This document shows, piece by piece, positions 7,007 through 9,789 of a DNA stretch of 9,789 bases. The position numbers and the translations under genes are program-made. The number at the start of each line of letters is the position of its first letter. Within the stretch, counting starts at the first letter, position 1. Location: positions 1 to 9,789 of the forward strand of contig JAICGL010000109.1 of assembly GCA_025923175.1 (NCBI GenBank). The letters run 5' to 3'. Source of the DNA: Acidimicrobiia bacterium (GTDB taxonomy: Bacteria; Actinomycetota; Acidimicrobiia; IMCC26256; BP-133). Below the pieces are notes generated by a model, which saw nothing but the letters and a program-made list of their open reading frames with translations, did no database searches and was not told the origin of the DNA.

Positions 7007-7012
7007 TAGAAC
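7007..7012 (+). promoter_or_regulatory. Candidate -10 box before the sigma factor gene
   Basis: TAGAAC sits nine bases before ATG 7022 in a 23-base gap that has no ribosome-binding site. A start at about 7019 would give a near-leaderless message, like the other genes here. It deviates from the TANNNT form of the other boxes, so the sigma gene may instead be read only from the kinase promoter. Confidence 0.25.
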
Positions 7013-7021
7013 AACACCCAT

Positions 7022-7612
7022 ATGAGCCGGGCGGGTGGCGGCGGCGAGGCGAGCGACGAGGCGCTGGCGGCGGCGGCCAACGCCGGCGACCGGGGTGCCC
7101 TCGAGGTGCTTCTCGCCCGCCACCTCGATCGGGTCCACGCCATCTGCCGGCGGGTGACGGGCCATCCGGAAGACGCCCTCGACGCCACCCAGGAAGCATT
7201 GATCGCCGTCACCCGGGGGCTCCACCGCTACGACGGCCGGTCGCTGTTCACGACCTGGCTCTACAGGGTGGCAACCAACGCAGCGCTCGACGAACTGCGT
7301 CGGCGGAAACGCCGGCCCGAACCGGCTGAACTGGTCGAGGATCGGCCGCTCGGCGGGGCGGGAGCGGGCTCGGCGCCGGTCGAGTCGGCAGTGGTCGCCC
7401 GCCTCGACGTCGACGCCGCCCTGGCCGGGCTGAGCCCGGAATTCCGAGCGGCCGTCGTGCTGCGCGATCTGTGCGATATGGACTACGCCGAGATCGCCGA
7501 AGCCCTCGATGTCCCGATCGGGACGGTTCGTTCCCGGATTGCCCGGGGCCGGGCGGCCATCGCCGACCAACTGCGGGAACCAACGGCCCCTCCCGAACGC
7601 CCAAGCAGATGA
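7022..7612 (+). CDS. sigM: ECF-family RNA polymerase sigma factor (SigM-like)
   Basis: Group IV (extracytoplasmic function) sigma factor of 196 residues that directs RNA polymerase to stress promoters. The sigma-2 region spans about 26-99 (ARHLDRVHAICRRVTG, DALDATQEALIAV, then SLFTTWLYRVATNAALDELRRRKRR, the -10 recognition and core-binding part). After a Gly/Ala-rich linker, the sigma-4 region lies at about 128-185 with LSPEFRAAVVLRD and a helix-turn-helix ending in VPIGTVRSRIARGRA, which reads the -35 box. There is no extra C-terminal domain. The stop overlaps the anti-sigma start (ATGA), the usual arrangement for a sigma/anti-sigma pair. The symbol sigM rests on position (after MurJ and kinase, before anti-sigma and trxB) matching Rv3911; sequence alone supports only the ECF family. 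Its regulon is unknown. Confidence 0.92.
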   Translation: MSRAGGGGEASDEALAAAANAGDRGALEVLLARHLDRVHAICRRVTGHPEDALDATQEALIAVTRGLHRYDGRSLFTTWLYRVATNAALDELRRRKRRPEPAELVEDRPLGGAGAGSAPVESAVVARLDVDAALAGLSPEFRAAVVLRDLCDMDYAEIAEALDVPIGTVRSRIARGRAAIADQLREPTAPPERPSR

Positions 7613-8610
7613 CCATGAACGCCACGCCCGACCACCTGAGCGACGAGATCCTCTCTGCCCTCCTCGACGGCGACCCTGAGGTCGCAGTCGAGGTGGACGG
7701 GGCGGGCCTAGACGTGGCCGCCCATCTGCGGGCCTGCGACCGTTGCGCCGTGCGGCAGGCCGAGCTGGCCGGCGCTCGGGCCGCCCTGGCCGCCGTTCCG
7801 ATCGAGCCGCTCGACGAGCTCACCCGACGCCGCCTGGTGGCCGCTGCCCTGGCGGAAGCGGACGCCATCCCGGCCGGCGCTGCTCCGGCCACGACGGCCA
7901 TCCCGATTGGCCGGGCTCGGGCCCGGCGTCATCCCGCGCTCATCGGGTCGGCTGCCGCCGTTGTGCTCGCCCTGCTGGTGGGCGTTCCGTTCGTCCTGGA
8001 CGGCGGCGGGCCGGGAGGCAACGAGACCCTGACCGCCCAGGCCCCGCTCCGCGAGTCGGCCGATTCCTTCCTCGGCGATCTCGGCGACCTCACGGATCGC
8101 GATCACCTCCGGCTCCGCCTGAGTGGCGCCGCAAGCGACACCTACGCCTCGCCGCCGAGCGAGGCCGGCCCGTCACCCGCCGCCGGGGCGCCCACGGCGG
8201 CTCCTCTCGCCGGAGGCTCGCCGGGCGCAGGTGGTCTGGCCGCCGCCTCCACCACGACGATCTCGCCCTCGGCTCCCGTCGCCGGCAGCCGCAACTCCAG
8301 CCGGCCGACCGACGGCAGCGACACCGCGGCGAAGTCCTCTGCCGAGTCGCAGGTCGCCGCCGACGCCGCCACCGCCAACGAGGGCTTCGCCTACGACGAC
8401 CCGGCCGGCGCCCGTGACCGGGCCGACACCGACCGATGCGTGGCCGCACTGCTCGACGGCCCGGCCCGCGGCGGACGGCTCATCCGTTCCGGCACCGGCA
8501 CCTACCAGGGCCGACCAGCCATCGTGGCGTCGTTCGAGCTGTCCGGCGGCACGGTGGCCTTCATCACCGACCGCACCGACTGCCGCGTCCTCGACCGGTT
8601 CGCCGTCTAG
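7609..8610 (+). CDS. Transmembrane zinc-finger anti-sigma factor with a long extracellular domain
   Basis: Predicted to hold the adjacent ECF sigma factor inactive at the membrane. The 333-residue product starts with a cytoplasmic anti-sigma domain (about 8-65) containing the Hx3Cx2C zinc-binding motif of ZAS proteins (H39, C43, C46). One transmembrane helix follows at about 109-130. The outer part, roughly 200 residues, has a Ser/Thr/Ala/Pro/Gly-rich low-complexity stretch (about 160-260) and then a compact C-terminal domain (about 272-333) with YQGRPAIVASFEL and two cysteines, C277 and C325. Those are the only cysteines outside the zinc motif. Many anti-sigma factors are shorter, so the outer domain may be a sensor. 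ATG 7609 overlaps the sigma stop; ATG 7615 is an alternative two codons later. The gene ends three bases before the stop of the opposing gene. Confidence 0.9.
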   Translation: MTMNATPDHLSDEILSALLDGDPEVAVEVDGAGLDVAAHLRACDRCAVRQAELAGARAALAAVPIEPLDELTRRRLVAAALAEADAIPAGAAPATTAIPIGRARARRHPALIGSAAAVVLALLVGVPFVLDGGGPGGNETLTAQAPLRESADSFLGDLGDLTDRDHLRLRLSGAASDTYASPPSEAGPSPAAGAPTAAPLAGGSPGAGGLAAASTTTISPSAPVAGSRNSSRPTDGSDTAAKSSAESQVAADAATANEGFAYDDPAGARDRADTDRCVAALLDGPARGGRLIRSGTGTYQGRPAIVASFELSGGTVAFITDRTDCRVLDRFAV

Positions 8611-8613
8611 GTC

Positions 8614-9021
8614 TCAGGCCTTCTTGGCCTGTTCCTGGGCGGCCACCTTGTTCGCCGAGTAGATGCCGTAGGCGGCGGCCGCCCCGGCCAGCAGAACAGC
8701 CACCCACCCTTCCGGTGGCCAGGCATAGCCATCCATATCCCGCTGGACCGCCAGGGCCTCGCCGGCCAGCGCCAGCGGCGCGGCCACCGCGCACATCCAC
8801 AGCGGCGGGTTGTGGGCCCAGACACGGTTGAGGACCCAGGCGATGACCGCCCCGAGCCCCACCCCGCCGGAGATCGACAGCCACTGGATGCCCTCGCCCT
8901 GGAAGGTGTATTCGCCGAGCACCATCCCGCCGATGGCCGCCAGGATCAGCCCCACGGCCAGGGAGGCGATCAACCGGGCAACCGGCACGATGTGGCTCTC
9001 TTGGTTCGCCCACCCGGACAT
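8614..9021 (-). CDS. Small four-helix membrane protein, function unknown
   Basis: I do not recognise this 135-residue protein. It has four hydrophobic segments at about 14-36, 48-66, 72-92 and 105-122, separated by short loops; one loop carries the aromatic/acidic segment RDMDGYAWPPEGW (94-106). It starts with a short polar N-terminus and ends in a charged Gln/Lys tail (AAQEQAKKA), probably in the cytoplasm. A single cysteine (C77) lies in helix 3. The frame is supported by the clean alternation of hydrophobic helices and polar loops, a -10 box just before the ATG, and a stop three bases from the convergent anti-sigma stop. It is transcribed against the surrounding cluster, and its promoter overlaps that of the next gene. 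Four-helix proteins this size occur in many unrelated families, so no role is assigned. Confidence 0.72.
   Translation of the reverse strand: MSGWANQESHIVPVARLIASLAVGLILAAIGGMVLGEYTFQGEGIQWLSISGGVGLGAVIAWVLNRVWAHNPPLWMCAVAAPLALAGEALAVQRDMDGYAWPPEGWVAVLLAGAAAAYGIYSANKVAAQEQAKKA
8615..8631. terminator. Stem-loop CAGGCC-TTCTT-GGCCTG between the convergent genes
   Basis: Perfect 6-bp GC-rich stem (8615-8620 and 8626-8631) with a 5-base loop, starting five bases after the anti-sigma stop codon. On the plus strand it is followed by TTCC, a weak U-tract, so it is a plausible though imperfect terminator for the rightward cluster. It lies inside the last codons of the opposing membrane-protein gene. 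Confidence 0.4.
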
Positions 9022-9029
9022 GAGCGGGC

Positions 9030-9041
9030 AGCGTATAGGCT
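9030..9041. promoter_or_regulatory. Overlapping divergent -10 boxes sharing a TATA core
   Basis: Plus strand: TAGGCT (9036-9041) ends six bases before ATG 9048, predicting a start exactly on the ATG. Minus strand: TACGCT (9035-9030) ends eight bases before ATG 9021, predicting a two-base leader. The two boxes abut back-to-back across TATA (9034-9037), so polymerase cannot occupy both at once. The -35 regions would fall inside the opposite gene's first codons; I see no strong -35 match for either. Confidence 0.5.
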
Positions 9042-9047
9042 CGGAAT

Positions 9048-9320
9048 ATGCCGGATTGGACCGATGAGGTCGCGGACTCGATCGAGAACGCCGTCGTCAT
9101 GGTCCGGGACAAGACGGTCGTCCCGGTCGAACGGATCGTCGCCTACGTCATCGCCGGGCTGTTCATTCTCTTCCTCGTCACGGCGCTGGGGATCCTGCTG
9201 TCGGTGGGCGCCTTCCGGCTCGTCGACGTCTACCTGCCGAGCGGCTCGTGGGCGACCTGGCTGGTCTTCGGCGGAGTTTTTATGGCCGGCGGCTTGTTGC
9301 TGCTGTCATTACGCCGTTAG
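9048..9320 (+). CDS. Small two-helix membrane protein, function unknown
   Basis: A 90-residue protein that I cannot assign to a known function. An amphipathic, charged N-terminus (about 1-28, DWTDEVADSIENAVVMVRDK) precedes two hydrophobic helices at about 31-55 and 67-87, joined by a short loop DVYLPSGSW, and it ends in LRR. The topology resembles small actinobacterial membrane proteins sometimes annotated as holin-like or phage holin family proteins, but nothing here indicates a lytic role. It starts at ATG 9048, exactly where the predicted transcript begins, so the message is probably leaderless. It lies 24 bases upstream of trxB in the same direction and may be co-transcribed with it. Coding potential is supported by the -10 placement and the clear hydrophobicity pattern. 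Confidence 0.72.
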   Translation: MPDWTDEVADSIENAVVMVRDKTVVPVERIVAYVIAGLFILFLVTALGILLSVGAFRLVDVYLPSGSWATWLVFGGVFMAGGLLLLSLRR

Positions 9321-9326
9321 CCAGTA

Positions 9327-9332
9327 GAGGAG
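9327..9332 (+). promoter_or_regulatory. Ribosome-binding site of trxB
   Basis: GAGGAG matches the 3' end of 16S rRNA and lies 12 bases before ATG 9345. The spacing is longer than the usual 5-9 bases. This is the clearest Shine-Dalgarno-like element in the window, which fits trxB being an internal cistron after the small membrane protein, unlike the leaderless first genes. Confidence 0.45.
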
Positions 9333-9344
9333 ACTGAAACGCAG

Positions 9345-9789
9345 ATGGAGGAGCCCGTTCGCGACGTCATCATCGTCGGCTCCGGGCCGGCCGGCCTGAC
9401 CGCCGCCGTCTATACCGCCCGGGCCAACCTCAAGCCGCTGGTCATCGAAGGGTTCCCTGGCGCCGGCGGGCAGTTGATGCTCACCACCGACGTCGAGAAC
9501 TACCCGGGCTTCCCTGACGGGATCATGGGCCCCGAGCTGATGGAGAAGTTCCGGGCCCAGGCCGCCCGTTTCGGCGCCGAGTACCTCACGGCCAACGCCG
9601 AGCGCGTCGACTTCAGCTCCTCGCCGTTCGGCGTGTGGGCCGAGGGCCGCGAGTTCCGGGCCAGGACGGTGCTCATCTCCACCGGCGCTACGGCCCGGAT
9701 GCTGGGGCTCGAGTCGGAGGGTCGTCTCCTCGGCCACGGGCTGTCGACCTGCGCCACCTGCGACGGGTTCTTCTTCCGGGGCCAGGAGA
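9345..9789 (+). CDS. trxB: Thioredoxin reductase (NADPH), C-terminus cut by the window edge
   Basis: FAD-dependent cytoplasmic enzyme that passes electrons from NADPH to thioredoxin. The first 148 residues are visible: FAD-binding motif VGSGPAG (11-17) followed by LTAAVYTARA; GGQLMLTTDVENYPGFP, the usual TrxB segment; ISTGATAR; and the redox-active CATC pair C136/C139 in the STCATCDGFFF context that separates thioredoxin reductases from other pyridine nucleotide-disulfide oxidoreductases. The full enzyme is usually about 310-330 residues, so the NADPH-binding and second FAD segments lie beyond the window. The start ATG 9345 follows a GAGGAG ribosome-binding site. In related genomes trxA follows directly; that can be predicted but not seen here. 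Its position beside a sigma/anti-sigma pair suggests thiol-stress control. Confidence 0.96.
   Translation, partial: MEEPVRDVIIVGSGPAGLTAAVYTARANLKPLVIEGFPGAGGQLMLTTDVENYPGFPDGIMGPELMEKFRAQAARFGAEYLTANAERVDFSSSPFGVWAEGREFRARTVLISTGATARMLGLESEGRLLGHGLSTCATCDGFFFRGQE

Noticed and set aside
5601..7199. Minus-strand open frame of 532 codons across the kinase gene
   Set aside because: It lies antisense to the kinase and sigma genes, has Gly/His/Arg-rich low-complexity composition and no recognisable domain. Long antisense frames are common at this GC content.
8123..8662. Second plus-strand frame through the anti-sigma gene and similar short frames on both strands
   Set aside because: Pro/Arg-rich shadow of the low-complexity region of the anti-sigma factor; no start signal or domain.
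9048..9320. Phage holin and therefore prophage remnant
   Set aside because: Only the two-helix topology fits; no other phage gene, attachment site or composition change is visible, and the neighbours are conserved housekeeping genes.
8812..9327. Plus-strand frame spanning the divergent membrane-protein genes
   Set aside because: It crosses the divergent promoters and shows no membrane or domain pattern; the minus-strand frame and the 9048 frame both give clean hydrophobic helices.

Overview
The window is a very GC-rich, densely coded stretch. It looks chromosomal and comes from an actinobacterium, most likely a deep-branching one such as Acidimicrobiia; that lineage call is inference. The best evidence is gene order: DUF6049-type secreted protein, MurJ, Ser/Thr kinase, ECF sigma factor, zinc-finger anti-sigma factor, thioredoxin reductase. 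From memory this matches Mycobacterium tuberculosis Rv3909 to Rv3913, a block close to the replication origin. GTG starts, 4-base stop/start overlaps and promoters placed right at the start codon also fit. I see no mobile element, CRISPR array, tRNA or rRNA, and no gene-free stretch over 300 bases; the largest gap is 116 bases.

Layout. A class II histone deacetylase-like gene runs leftward off the left edge (1-869, minus). From the 116-bp divergent gap a rightward cluster begins: GNAT acetyltransferase (986-1705), DUF6049-type surface protein (1702-3906) and murJ (3903-5483), all joined by GTGA overlaps. After a 60-base gap with two small inverted repeats come a membrane Ser/Thr kinase with an extracellular discoidin-like domain (5544-6998), then an ECF sigma factor (7022-7612) and its anti-sigma factor (7609-8610), joined by an ATGA overlap. 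A four-helix membrane protein (8614-9021, minus) converges on the anti-sigma gene. Only 26 bases separate its start from that of a two-helix membrane protein (9048-9320, plus). trxB (9345 onward) runs off the right edge.

How it fits together. The centre is a cell-envelope module: MurJ flips lipid II, the DUF6049 protein lies on the outer face of the membrane, and the kinase can sense outside through its discoidin-like domain and signal inside. In mycobacteria the MurJ, kinase-like and extracellular domains are fused in one protein (MviN) whose kinase part is inactive. Here MurJ and kinase are separate genes and the kinase keeps its catalytic residues, which is the most interesting feature of the window. 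The sigma/anti-sigma pair beside trxB suggests an envelope or redox stress response. The anti-sigma factor has an unusually long outer domain with exactly two cysteines, which could form a disulfide. No wholly new system is evident. The new elements are the split active kinase, two uncharacterised membrane proteins with overlapping divergent promoters, and a consistent GC-rich, near-leaderless promoter pattern.
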